Below are positions 1-11,985 of a stretch of 64,000 bases of DNA, one piece after another (the stretch's first letter is position 1; each line of letters begins with the position of its first letter). Under the pieces are notes generated by a model. That model was not told the origin of the DNA. It made no database searches and worked only from the letters and a program-made list of their open reading frames with translations. A program made the position numbers and the translations under genes. This DNA comes from Gloeophyllum trabeum ATCC 11539 (Eukaryota > Basidiomycota > Agaricomycetes > Gloeophyllales > Gloeophyllaceae): positions 2,915,601 through 2,979,600 of the forward strand of contig NW_006920410.1 in assembly GCF_000344685.1 (NCBI RefSeq), given 5' to 3'.

Positions 1-3000
1 TCAGAACTGGGCAGGTAACGGCTCCCAAAGCTGATGCGAGAGTTCAAAATGATTTCCCGACTGCTGCTGAGGTCGCTCAAGGTATGCTTTTCGCCCTTCG
101 CCAAAATACGCCAAACTGAACCGACATAGAACAAACCGCTAAGCTCAATGATAAGAAAGCGGTGCAGGAGGAACAAGTATTGCAGAATCAAGCTCTGCAA
201 GAAGAAGCAGACACGTTCCGCGGAGTCCATCTGGATCCAAACGCGCACCACTGGGACGAGGTCTGTCATTCATGCAATACAGTACTCGGTAGTGGAGTAG
301 CCTACTTACTCAGGTCTAGATGGAAGAAGATGATGAAAGCTTCTTGGGTGGTGTCATTGACTTTGGTGACGGTAGGCAGTACAAGATTCAGCCTAGTGAC
401 CCTTCGGCGCCAAATTCCGGACTGCAACAAAGTCACAAGCCAGCAGTCGTCGAAGATGCGGTCTCTGTCAGCAAAGAGGAACGCTTCGTAGATGATTTCG
501 ACAGGAGCTGGCCGAGATCAAGAGCACCATTACCCTCCCACGAGCTGGAGCTCCCGATTCCCAGCCAACCTTCGCGTTCGCCCCTCGAGTCATCTCGAGT
601 TCTGTTCAACGAACGTTCCAACAGGCTCGAACCCTACTCCGGACCTCATCAGGGACAGAGGCACGGGTCTCCGGGCCAGCCGCATCCAGCATTATCCTCC
701 AGGAGAAGTAGTCGCTCGGATAACGCGTCTGCCCCAGTGGACCAGCGCGTTCATCGAGATCTCCCCCCTCACTCTCAGATGCATAATGTCTCCCTTTTGC
801 AGAAACCAGAGGCCAGTAGCTCTCGGTCACGTGGCCCTCCAGGTGCTTTATCACCCACATTAGCTGCAGATAGGTGGAGAGAGCAAAGTGCTCCTCGCGG
901 TACATCGCCATCATCGACTTCCATACCACCCATATCTCGGACTACGTCCCATGGGTCGGGTGGTATACGAGGGAAGGAGCACTATAATCCTACGGGTGTT
1001 CATGGAGAGAGGCCTTTCGATGCTGCATTTGAGAGCCGGTACCGACGTCTATCTGCTTCGCATCCCACCCCTCTACCCACGCCTCCCACTCATCCCCCTC
1101 GGGATACTAGCAGACAATTGCCACCACACTTGGTGAACCTGACGCAGCGCCCGCGTCCACCCCATCCCTCCGTTTCACCTCAGGCATCCCATGTATCTTT
1201 ATCACCTGCTAGCGGTACTGGGTTGAACAAGCCGTCGGCGGTAGCCGAAGAGCGCCACGTCAATGAGACTCCTCTGGAGCAGTCTGGTGCAATACACCCA
1301 ATACCTGTTGTTATTGACGAAGAGGTGCGGAAGGCGGCCATGCACAGTGCGGCGGAGCGCGCTCGTTTACGGCGACAGCAGGAAGAGGAAGAACGCGAAC
1401 GCGAACGGGAGCGAGCACGACGTAAGGCGGCTGAACTCGAGGGAAAGATGAAAGCACGGGAAGGTGTCCAACTGCGAGATCAGGCTTCGGATTCTCGGAA
1501 CCAGAGGGTAGACGTGAGCAAGAGGGTTATTGTGCGGTCTGCAACTTACTGAACCCATATAATACAGGAGCAGCAAGTCATCAGGGTCATCGAGGAAGCT
1601 GTGCGTCCTGCCAAAGATAAGGATGCGGATGTTCATCCAAACAGCACGAGTGCGCGTGTAGATTCTCATCCATCATCGGATGGTACTTCTGGCTTGCGTC
1701 CACATCCATCTCAAGCAGCTGCTGTTCGCCCACCACCCACAACAAGAAGGACATCTTTCCCCGCAGGAAGTACAGGTGCCTTCACCAGTGCAAGTGAAGC
1801 AGGGTCTTGGAGGAGCAAAGTTGCTACACCCGTATCTGAGTCCCAATCTACCGGTGAATCTCTGGCAACACGCCTTGCTCATCCTCCGGTTATACCCGAA
1901 GTTGAATCACTGCAAATGAAGCCCGATGAACAATTGGAAGTCTTTGACTTCGCAGATTTAGGGAAGCTTGTGGGAGGAAGGCATAGCCCTGCTGCTCCCG
2001 ATAATGACGCAGGGAAATCGACGGTAGGTTATCCGGCGCGCGTCCGTCCTAACAGACCTGTTGCCAGCGACTTCTTCGATGATTATATCCCAGTCAAGGA
2101 AGACGAGCCCTCATGGAGGCGTAAGCCCCAGCCGACGTCCGAGCCCATCCCCCCCTCATCGATTCTGCCACGGTCGGGAGTTCACCCTTCCGACAGTCCT
2201 GAGTCTGGTGATGGTATAACGACCGTGTACGCCACGAATGCTTCCACCACTACGTCTGCAACTCTGCCATCGTCTCCGAAACATCACCCTCCAAGAGTAG
2301 AGCATAGTCACGTTCACTCCCAGCCTGTTGTCTCGCAAGGGAATGCCTCAATGCCACGCTCGCCAAGATTCAAAGAAGCATCAATGTCAACGTTGGACTA
2401 TACTATGTCTCGGATCAAGGGCGTACTGGATGATATGCATGTCCACGAGCATCACGATGCTAAGTCGGGCGATGCGAAACTAATGAGTTCACCTGGTAAC
2501 CCCGAAGTTACAAGCGGCATCCCACATGCAGAGCCAGAGGCCAAGCCCAAATTTGTCCCTCCTCCCCTTCGTCCGCGACCGAATACATTGCAGGGGCTGC
2601 CGAAGCCAGATGAAACCTTCGACGTGACCGGCGTAGAACCTCCTCGTTCGCCTAAGCCGGCTTGGAATGCCTTTGTCGTGCGATTGCCGAAGTACTCTCG
2701 CTCCTTTGAGTCCCCATCAAAGCGACAGCTTAGTCAGTTCAGAAATAATCCTCATCCAGTCCGATGGGACATACTCTCTTGGCATCCTCCCGTCGAGGGC
2801 ATGAGCCGGCGCCTTTTGTCGGTCGATGCTGTCTTATTTCCAAGGGGCAAACCTAGATATCGGGTTCTGCTACCGAAGATACGACCCGCAGGAACAGCGT
2901 CTAGCTTGGATTCTTCGGGAGATTGGGGCCCTACAGTCAATTTGCCCTTGGCCTCCAACTCGAAGGCAACTGCTGGCAGTGGAAGCCTAAGTAGTGTTGG

Positions 3001-4612
3001 GGCATTTGGTCGTCCCGGGGGTGCCGACAGTGCTGCATCCTGGCGACAAGTTTCACGAGTATCGACGGAGAGATCGTCGGCCAGTGACGCGCAACAGGAT
3101 GACCTTCAGACTGTCAGTCGCTCACCACCACCAGACCTCCCACAGGCCTCAACACACCAGCGCCCTCGCAATGGTAACTCGTACGCAGGTAGCATGGAAC
3201 CTCAGTCGCCTCGGCCGAGATCCCAGCCAAAAATGCCTTCAGGGTCCGCTGTCGCATTCTACAAGGACGCCCGTGTAAACATCGCCGTAGCTGATGTGAA
3301 GCCTAGCGTCAACTTCACGGTCTCAAGTGAGCTGGATGACTCTGAGTCGATGTCAATGAAGAGCTCTCAGGTTTCAGATCGTGCCGAAGCACCGAGCGAA
3401 TTAGCCTCTGGAAAAGCGACCACTGAGAAACTATCACCTCCGCCCACTACTCAAGCCGTCAACGCTCAGCAACCAGATTATGGTCGATCCCTTCCAGTTG
3501 ATAGGCAGAATCAAGTTCATAGGAGGAGTCAGGATGAACCGGTACGTTCTAGTGTTATCTTACATTGCCATGTTCACACATTGAACACCGCCGAAAAGGG
3601 TAAAAAGACGGATAGCACGTCGACAGCTTCTCATAGTGCTGATCCCACTTGGGGAAGTTCGTCTTTGATGCTGCCTATGAAAGATTCACCGTCTCGCGGG
3701 CCTGATCCAGAGCATCTAAAGATTGTTTGGTCGCAGGCATCAGATAAGGCTAACCTGCCCTCTGTAAACTCACTAGAGGGCATCGCGGACGATCTAACCG
3801 CTCTGCCGTTTACGGTGCCCGACGTAAAGTCAGAAGATGGCGAAACGCCTCCTCCCACTGCCCCTGGTCCTTCGTCTCGCATGTCGATACAGGATGTTAC
3901 GCGAGCATTCCAACAAGTACCATCGTCCCCCGCCAGCGCTAGTACGTCTAGTCAACGAACGGCCTTGTCCCCTCCGTCCAATTTATCTGTCCCACGTCCC
4001 ATGAGCTTACCGTATCCTCCTCTCCAACATCCCGGAATGCGGCCGACGTATGGACCATATCCTTCACCGATGCTCAGCTCTCCGAGTCCTACTGTAATCT
4101 ATCCGACGCATATGGCACCCAGCCCGGTGCCTGGTCGTATGCAAGTAAATGGACATCCACCGCAGTATAGCCAAACTGTCTGGGTCCCTGTTCAACCTCA
4201 GCCTGCAGGAGCAGGCATGATGAGAGCGGTTCCTTCGCCTTACGGAACGCCGATGATTCCTTATCCTTCTTCACCGATGTATACCATGCCACCGTCGCAT
4301 ATGCAGAATCCCCCGGCTCAACTATCGAGCGGCTCTTCCCATCGTTCCGGAGGGATGCCAATGATGAGTCCCAGTATGTCGCATGGTACCCCGACAAATC
4401 CGCACGCCTCTATATACCCTGGCAGTCCTGTCATGGTTCACACATCCCATGTACCACTTACACCGGGTCACTCATACGCTGCTGTCCCTGCTCCGCAAAC
4501 CCAGCCAAGATCGCCATACGATATAGCAGCAGCTCATCATCCTACGGGTCATCAGCAGATTAATGGATACTCATCAACAGCACCAACTGCTTTCGCGAGA
4601 TCGGCATGGTAA
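1..4612 (+). CDS. Large Ser/Pro-rich disordered protein, 5' end outside window
   Basis: I do not recognise a named family. The frame is open from base 3, so the start lies upstream of the window. Visible exons are about 1-81, 130-260, 320-1507 and 1568-4612; the last three introns are 48, 59 and 60 nt GT-AG. The first exons encode a short Gln/Glu-rich coiled-coil-like stretch leading into the motif FLGGVIDFGDGRQYKI. Most of the remaining ~1,400 residues are Ser/Pro/Thr-rich low complexity. A charged coiled-coil run (RRQQEEEERERERERARRK) lies at about 1375-1430. The only ordered-looking block is at about 2650-2890, starting at PAWNAFVVRLPKYSRSFESP and containing PVRWDILSWHPPVEG. The C-terminus is rich in Pro/Tyr/Met/His. 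A role as a cytoplasmic or nuclear scaffold is guesswork. Confidence 0.75.
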
Positions 4613-4765
4613 TTAGCTCGCTTCGCAACATGTTTATCTGAGATGTTTTCCTTGCAATGTTTTCCATGGTGTTGTTCTTCTCTGTCACCAATATTTATCA
4701 ACCACGCAATACCCAATTCCTCCAATAATATGGTATTAAAGCCGAGATGGGACACTGTGGTGTGC

Positions 4766-6452
4766 CTACGCAGCTAACTGAACGGCTTGTTCGGCAGCTT
4801 CATCGAGCCCGTCAAATGCGTAGATTTTCATGCCAGACTGACGGATCATCCTATGGTGATGAGTCGTCGCGTTAAATCATTTCTTGGGACAATTGACTGA
4901 GGTAACGTACTCCTTCGCCTCCGTTTCTTTGGTGCCCTTCAACCGTACTATCAGAGGAATCTTCAATGACAATTCCTTGCTTGCGTTGATTACACCTTCG
5001 GCGATATAATCGCAGCGCATGATACCTATTGTACAATCAGCTACAGGGGATTAGGGAGGATCGTGGTCATGGCATGCCTCCGAAAATGTTGATGAATATA
5101 CTCTTGACTTTCGGATCCGACACAAGCAGCTCGAAAGCCTTCTTGACTGTTTCAGGCGTAGCGCCACTGTGAGAAATCGATCATAGCATGAGTAGCTTAA
5201 CAAGAGTTATCGGTCGAAAGGACTTACCCTCCAACGTCTAAGAAGTTTGCAGGGTTCCCACCATGTAACGAAAGGACGTCCATTGTAGCCATAGCCAGAC
5301 CGGCGCCATTAACCAGACACCCTACGCTACCGTCAAGCTTGATGAAATTGAGATTGTGCTTCTGAGCTTCGACTTCAGAGGGTTCCTCCTGCGTGATGTC
5401 TCGAAGAGCAAAGACATCTTTCTGACGGAATTCAGCGTTGTCATCGAACCCGAACTTAGCATCCATACTATTGTTACTTGAATACATAGCCCTGCAATTG
5501 CTCGAAACAGCCGCACTCACCAGAGAACATGACCGTCAGTCGTCTCAGCCATGGGATTGATCTCAATTTGAGTCGCGTCCTTGTCTTTGAAGATCTTGTA
5601 CAGGTTGATGAAAATGTCAGCAGCTTCTTGGTTCGCCTGATCGCCTTTGAACCCCAGCTTGGTAGCAAGGTTAAGTGCAGTGGCCCTGTCCAGGCCGTTC
5701 TCAAAGTCGATAGGTACCGTGATGATGGCATTGGGGTCTTTCGCAGCCACTTCCTCGATATTCATCCCCCCCTGGGCGGACGCCACGAGCACCGGGCCAC
5801 CCGTCGCACGGTCGTTTAAGACCGCGACATAGTATTCATGTGCAGGGTCTCGGCGCTCAGCCAACATGACCTGATTGACATAGTAAGTACGTGAGCTGCT
5901 CTTCAGCAAGCAGCATACGCACAGCATTGCACACTCGGCCTGCAGCTCCTGTCTGTTTTGTGATCAGTTTCGCGCCGATCATCTTGCTGGCGTACTCTCT
6001 GGCCTGCTCGGGACTAACCAGAAGTATTGAGCACTGACAACACTGCGCTGAGCATTTCTAGCGCACCTCGCTACCATATGTACGCCTCCCTGAAGCCCAT
6101 TGTCAAACTTGCCCTTTCCGCGTCCACCAGCGAGCACCTGCGCCTTGATCACAAGGTTATCTTGACCAAAGTTCTTCGCGACATTATACGCCTCATCCGG
6201 AGTCTTGGCTGCGACACTCTTGGGCGTTGGGATACCGTACTACAGAACGCTCATTTCAGCATGCATGCAGTTGAGATTGAGCGGGACGTACGGAATTTAG
6301 AAGGTTCACGGATTGATATTCGTGGATGGACAGGAAACGCTTCTGACCCGCAGATGCAGCCTAAGTCACGCGTCTGGTCAGTTTCGCCGACATCTATACA
6401 AGGGGCTACTTGCACGAGCTACCGCGCCCGCTTTCCGTAAGGACGCCAACAT
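4766..6452 (-). CDS. LSC2: Succinate-CoA ligase [ADP/GDP-forming] subunit beta, mitochondrial
   Basis: This subunit forms the nucleotide-binding ATP-grasp half of succinyl-CoA synthetase, which makes ATP or GTP from succinyl-CoA in the TCA cycle in the mitochondrial matrix. Nine exons can be joined. The start at 6452 gives a basic presequence ([10 protein letters not shown]), followed by the mature-start motif [19 protein letters not shown]. Further family motifs are [24 protein letters not shown] (here [15 protein letters not shown]), [20 protein letters not shown] and the C-terminal [20 protein letters not shown]. The intron at 5026-5077 uses a GC donor instead of GT; no GT donor keeps the frame. 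Length and domain order fit a full-length family member. It is divergently transcribed from the DinB-fold gene at 6947. Confidence 0.95.
5026..5077 (-). other. GC-AG intron in LSC2
   Basis: On the minus strand the exon ends in GGAG and the 52-nt intron starts with GCATGC and ends with CAATAG. Joining the exons restores the family sequence FGGIMRCD. Reading through gives a stop after four codons, and no GT donor nearby keeps the frame. Confidence 0.75.
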
Positions 6453-6946
6453 GTCTAAAGGGTTGTAAGGAGGCTTGCCAGCACGGCTGCTAATGTACGG
6501 AGGAGACGGTACCGGGAGGCAGAATGGGTAAGCGTGTGATTTGTCAGCAAGCAGTTGATTTCACAGGGACGCTCGACGCGTTTACACGTTGACCAGAACG
6601 ACGACGACGGTTGGCGGCGCTCAAACCTATCTTCCTGTCTCTCACCAAGCCTCTCTCACGAGCACGGCTTAGGCACAGTTCTGGCAGAGAGTCCACGCAT
6701 CCTCTCCTTGAGTTCGGGCTGCTTCCGCTTTGTTTGAGTCGTCCGAAATTTGGTAGAGGAACATCCACGTGTAGAATACAAGTTGTAAGACCTAATATTA
6801 TGCCCCTGCTCCTTTGCCTCGCGTTGAGCTCATTTTACCTGCGTGGGATCGCTCGGGACTCGTCACCAATCGTTTTACAGCAATACCCAGGTTTGACAGC
6901 TTACTCCACCCTCTATTCTCCATTTTCAACATTCAACACTTGACGA
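6453..6946. promoter_or_regulatory. Divergent promoter region, LSC2 / DinB-fold gene
   Basis: This 494-bp spacer lies between two divergent start codons. I see only short overlapping ORFs with no family resemblance and no obvious TATA box. It presumably holds both promoters and 5' UTRs. Confidence 0.5.
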
Positions 6947-7804
6947 ATGCCTGAGATGGTCGGACATACCTCTTCCAGAGGCGATCACAATGAAGGAGAG
7001 TTTACCCAAACGGACGAGCAGACCGCTCTGAAGCAGCTTCTGACGGTCGCTACAACCGTCCTGTCCCAAGCAGTCGATTTAGTGGATAATGTTTTGACTT
7101 CGGATGACCAGCTAACAGTGCAGTCGCAATACCTGCCTGGTTCGACCATCGGTATGTCCCAGGTTATTCCAGATTCAGATCTATTGCTCACTGGATCGCG
7201 GTGTTCTCGTTCAGGCAAACATCTTCGACATGCTCGCGATCACTTTGTCATCCTACTAGACTGCATCTCGTCTTCGCCGCCGTACATTTTCAACTATGAC
7301 GTCCGATCGAGGAATACACCCATGGAGACAAGCTTGCAAGCTGCTCGCAATGCTCTACTGCAGACCATCACTCAACTGGAGACCGTGGTTCCTAATGCTC
7401 GTCTAGACGAATCCATGACCCTGAATGCCATCACGCCCTTCCCGCAGGTATTACAGACGTCCTTCGGGAGAGAGGTACGTTCTCCTTTGCTCCCGATACG
7501 GCGATACGGTCGTGAGTCACCCGGCTGATAACACTCGCTAGCTGTGGTTTGGCGCGCTACACGCGGTGCACCACTGGTCAATGGTAATATTCTTGAACTT
7601 CTTCTTGCTGAAGCTGGCTGAACGCCTTCCAGATTCGTGTCATAGCAGGGGAAATGGTACGTTATCCTCCAGCTCGGCATTTCGTGTCAATTTGCCAATG
7701 TCGGTGCTACGCAGAACCTCACACTCGAGGAGTCCTTCGGCTTTGCACCCTCAACTCTGGTCCACAAGGGGAGCGACGCGCCACTAGGGAAAGCGAAATA
7801 TTAA
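6947..7804 (+). CDS. DinB-fold (four-helix bundle) protein
   Basis: About 220 residues after splicing at least four short introns (for example after LPGSTI(G), after SFGRE and after HHWSM). The core shows the DinB/YfiT-type helical pattern: a first His-containing helix (KHLRHARDHFVILLDC), then the diagnostic C-terminal helix LWFGALHAVHHWSMIRVIAG, then GFAPSTLVHK near the end. The His residues of these helices match the metal-binding triad of DinB-superfamily proteins. In bacteria such proteins act as metal-dependent thiol transferases or stress proteins; the fungal role is unknown to me. The exact junction around 7660-7725 is uncertain because reading through also stays open. Confidence 0.75.
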
Positions 7805-8068
7805 TGGTAGACATTGGACTTCCGTTCGTTGACCGTGTGTGTAGTAGCATTTGGTAGCAAGGGTCCTTTGCTACACCGGAATACATGGATTCTATTTCAC
7901 TGTCAATCGCGGGCGTTCAGTAGTGAAATGACGTAATTTGTTGAATTCTAAAGCTTTTGCCAAACAAACGCCCATGCTGGAGGGCTTCTCTGTCAAAGTC
8001 ACGTGTCTCAAATACTTGTTCTCAGCCACAGGCGCTCCATTGACCCGTTTCGGCCTTGTTATTCCGCC

Positions 8069-10314
8069 ATGTCTGAGAAATGGACCCCTGTACCAGAGGA
8101 AACCCAGAAAAAGCGGGTGGTGCGTTTGCGGTCGTCATGTTACTTCATGATTATGGAGGAGGACTGTATGTGATTAACGGCACTTTCGGACGTGACAGTG
8201 CTACTTCTTCGATTCCGACATTGGAGGCTTTCACTATGGGCCCGGACACCCGTCAGTACTCGGCAATGCATACCTAATACTATATCTCATGCCCTTTCTC
8301 AGTATGAAGCCGACGCGTATACGGATGTGTCACTCCTTGGTCATGAACTATGGCCTCTACAAGCGGATGGAGATATTCGTAAGCCACATGTCTCGGGCCA
8401 TCGTCGCACCGTACGCATTGAAACCTCCCTCCATATCCAGCGAGCTAAACCCGCCACCAAACGCGAGATGACGCAATTCCACTCGGATGAATACATCGAT
8501 TTCCTTAGTCGAATAACTCCCAGCAACATGGGATCTTACGTCAAAGAACAGTACAAATGTCAGTGTTTTCTTTAACATGAGGCAATTCATCGTTCTGTCC
8601 TCATTTGCGCCCAATTTCACAGACAACGTCGGGGACGACTGCCCAGTTTTCGATGGAATGTTTGACTACTGCTCAATATCTGCCGGGGGCTCGATGGGTA
8701 TGTGGGAGGTAGTTCTGCTTCGCACGCTTCAGACGGTACTGATTGAATGCAGAGGGTGCTGCTAGGCTGAGCCGAGACAAATGTGATATTGCTATTAATT
8801 GGGCGGGTGGCCTGCACCATGCCAAAAAGAATGAAGCGAGTGGTTTCTGCTATGTCAATGGTAATAGATTCAATTATAAATGCTGTTGCATCTCATACTG
8901 AAAAGTCCCGTTTTGTAAATCAGATATTGTCTTGGGTATTTTGGAGCTGTTAAGGTTGGTGGCTCGTATGTTTGGCTACCTTCGCAGCTAATTCGTCTTG
9001 CGTTAGATACCATACGCGCGTTCTCTACATTGACATTGACGTGCATCACGGAGACGGAGTGGAAGAGGCCTTCTATACCACGGACCGAGTCATGACGTGT
9101 AGTTTCCACAAATACGGGGAATACTTCCCTGGTACTGGTGAATTGCGGGTGAGTGCGCTCGTGATCACAACGCTGTATGTCCTTGACGCAGTTGGACAGG
9201 ATGTAGGCATCGGGAAAGGGAAATACTATGCCCTGAATTTCCCACTACGTGATGGAATCACGGACCAAACATATCGTGATGTGTTTCGACCCGTTCGTTG
9301 CTCCGTCGCGCTCCCTCGACACCAATGTTACTCACCTTATTATAGGTAATTCAACAAGTCATGGACACCTATGACCCCTCAGCCGTGGTGTTGCAGTGTG
9401 GCACCGACTCCTTATCAGGCGACAAGCTTGGCTGCTTTAACCTGTCCATGAAAGGTCATGCAGACTGTGTGAAGTTCGTGAAATCTTTCAACAAGCCGTT
9501 ATTGATGGTGGGTGGGGGTGGCTACACCATGCGTAACGTCAGCCGTGCTTGGGCCTTTGAAACGGGCCTTGCAACGGGCGTCGAGTTATCGCCATGTGAG
9601 TATAAAACTTCGGCACTTGTCTCCGTCTCATCGTTTGAACTGCAGCAATACCAATGAATGAGTATTACGAATACTTCGGCCCCACTTACGAACTGGATGT
9701 AAAACCTTCTAATATGGAAGACATGAACACGCCTCGATACCTAGATAGGGTGCGAAACATTCTGTCAGATAATTTGAGGCGGCAAGGGGGTCCTCCCAGT
9801 GTGCAGATGCAAGGCAAGTTCTATCCATTGCGCAGGAAGAATACTTTTAACTTATCACGCAGATGTTCCCCGGTTACCGATCGACGAGATGATGGACGAC
9901 ATTGGTGCAGAGGATGACTTGATCCCGCCGGATGAACGTCGCCACCAGAGGCTGCTTGACACGAGGCGGCAAGCGGATGGAGAGCTCTCAGACTCGGACG
10001 ATGAAGGGGAAGGTGGGCGGCGAGATCACAGATCACACCGTGAGCGCGATAGTTCGTCGGTTAACGGTAGCACGTCGGGCTCGGGGCGAAAGTTCAAGGG
10101 CGTCATGGGCATCAATCTCAGCTCAGCGGCAGGCTCTGCATCTCACGGCGCTGGACCCAGTGCCAATACGACCATGCCGCCGGTGATGGCAAATGGAAGC
10201 ACCGACTCTATGGATGTGGATCCCCCAGCGCAAGAGTCTGTGGCGCCTTCTGTGGAGGAGAATGCAGGTACTTCAACAAACGACATGTCTGATGAGCAGC
10301 AGGCTTCTTCATGA
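8069..10314 (+). CDS. RPD3: Class I histone deacetylase (RPD3/HDAC1 type)
   Basis: A Zn-dependent deacetylase of histone lysines, the catalytic subunit of Rpd3L/Rpd3S/Sin3-type corepressors in the nucleus. The start codon at 8069 gives [11 protein letters not shown]. Joined exons give the canonical domain: [18 protein letters not shown], the catalytic His pair in [10 protein letters not shown], metal ligands in [32 protein letters not shown] and the catalytic Tyr in [17 protein letters not shown]. The [20 protein letters not shown] block is typical of RPD3/HDAC1-2. The C-terminal tail (from about 9860) is acidic and Ser/Asp/Gly-rich and carries a basic patch ([11 protein letters not shown]), as in fungal RPD3. 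About ten introns of 45-90 nt. Nothing suggests loss of function. Confidence 0.96.
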
Positions 10315-10575
10315 CCTCTCATGGCTAGCTTTGTATTCTTTTGCGGGATGGTATGTTTGTTGTCTGTATTCGCTACGTTTGTATACGATAATGGGTAATG
10401 CTGAATCTTGCCGGAAACGGACCGGTGCATACCCTGCACGTTACGTTACGGTCCGCGTGACCGCTGACCGGGGTCGTGACTAGAGTCATTGGACGCGCTA
10501 ATTACGGCGCCGATCGTTGGCGCTTGTGGCGGCACTGCTCAAACCGCTTCTACTTGGACCACGGCAAGCAACACA

Positions 10576-11745
10576 ATGGCTGAGGCATCTTCGAGCGCCA
10601 GGCCTATAACGCCTCCCCGCTCAGAGGGTTCAGTATCGGCACTACCACTGACACCTGAACATGTCAGGCGCGTAGAGATCAATCGACTTCTCGGTACGTA
10701 GTTGTCGTCCATGTCTCCCGCTTTCGCTGAGTCATCCCCAGCGAAGGCTAAGCAGCGCGAAAGAGAACAAGACGCCTCTTCATCATCCATACCAAATGCG
10801 AACAACAAGCGGCCTATAGGCGTCGTACCTGCATCGTCAAATTCGCCGACTGCACCGCAGTCTTCGCGGCCACTGCAGCGGGATTCACGGCTTGGGAAGT
10901 ATTTCGAATATGATCTGTCTAAGATGGCGAACTCGAAGGGTGGGTTCTTGATTGAGGACGACAAAGAGGTAGACGAAGACTTGAGGAGGAAGGAGAAACA
11001 GCGGGAGAAACAGCGGGCCCAGCAGACCCTGGACCTTCGTGAGTGTCCCCTCACCTCGGCTTACTTTCTTCTGACGTCCAGTAACAGCAATATTCCTGGA
11101 CCCCAAGCTTAACCCGAAATGCAAAGAGTGCGGATCAATAGACATTGATCAAACATACAAGAAGATCTTCGGTTGTCTCGTGTGTAATAAATGCAAGAAT
11201 GACAGGCCAGAGAAGTACAGCTTGTTGACGAAGACAGAATGTAAAGAGGTGTGTAACTCAAGCCTCTATCGGACTCGTCGACTGTACGCGTTGCTGATGA
11301 ACGCTTAATAGGATTACCTCTTGACAGATGGTAAGCTCTTAACCTCATGGACTCCCTCGCAAACTTGACACTTCTCCCAGCGGAACTCCGAGACCAAGAG
11401 CTCCTTCCGCACTTGTTGAAGGCTAACCCCCACAAGTCGACATATGCGAACATGATGCTGTTCCTCCGGTGCCAAGTGGAAGACTTTGCCTGGAAGAAAT
11501 GGGGCTCCCCGGAAGCCTTGGATGCGGAATGGGAACGGAGGGAAAAAGAGAAGAAGAAGAAGAAAAACAAGAAGTTCGAGCAGGGTCTTAAGGAGCTAAG
11601 ACGTCGGACGCGCGAGGGGGTATGGCAGAAGCGCAAGGACGCAGAGCACAAGCATGTATTTGGTGTCGTCGAGAAGGGCCCCGACGGTGTAGGCAAGCAA
11701 GTGTGCCATGAATGCGGGTTTACGATAGAGGTCGAGGAATTCTAG
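10576..11745 (+). CDS. RAD14: DNA excision repair protein Rad14 / XPA
   Basis: Damage-verification scaffold of nucleotide excision repair in the nucleus; in the family it binds ssDNA/dsDNA junctions, RPA and TFIIH. The start at 10576 gives MAEASSSARPITPP. The disordered N-terminus is followed by FEYDLSKMANSKGGFLIEDD, then the XPA zinc finger CKECGSIDIDQTYKKIFGCL with the second ligand pair CLVCNKC, and the DNA-binding helical region (RPEKYSLLTKTECKEDYLLT onward, KANPHKSTYANMMLF, CQVEDFAWKKWGSPEALD). It ends in the basic helix rich in KKKKNKK and the C-terminal HVFG...CHECGFTIEVEEF block. Five exons. It sits 261 bp downstream of RPD3 on the same strand. Confidence 0.95.
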
Positions 11746-11985
11746 GTTGCCCGTCGCTCGCGGGTTCTCTTTGGTTTCGCTCTGGAATGAGGGCAGATAT
11801 CACATGCATCAATGAACTCAGCACCATCAGACATGGCGGACACATCCGGCAACAGTATTACCGTACCCGCATCCCTAGGCCGTCCGTTCAGCTCTCATAC
11901 GAATATAACTGCACAACCGGATGGTCATGTCGTTCCCAAGTTCTGCTTTCTAGTTGCTTTCTTTGAACAAACCTAAGTATCCGAG

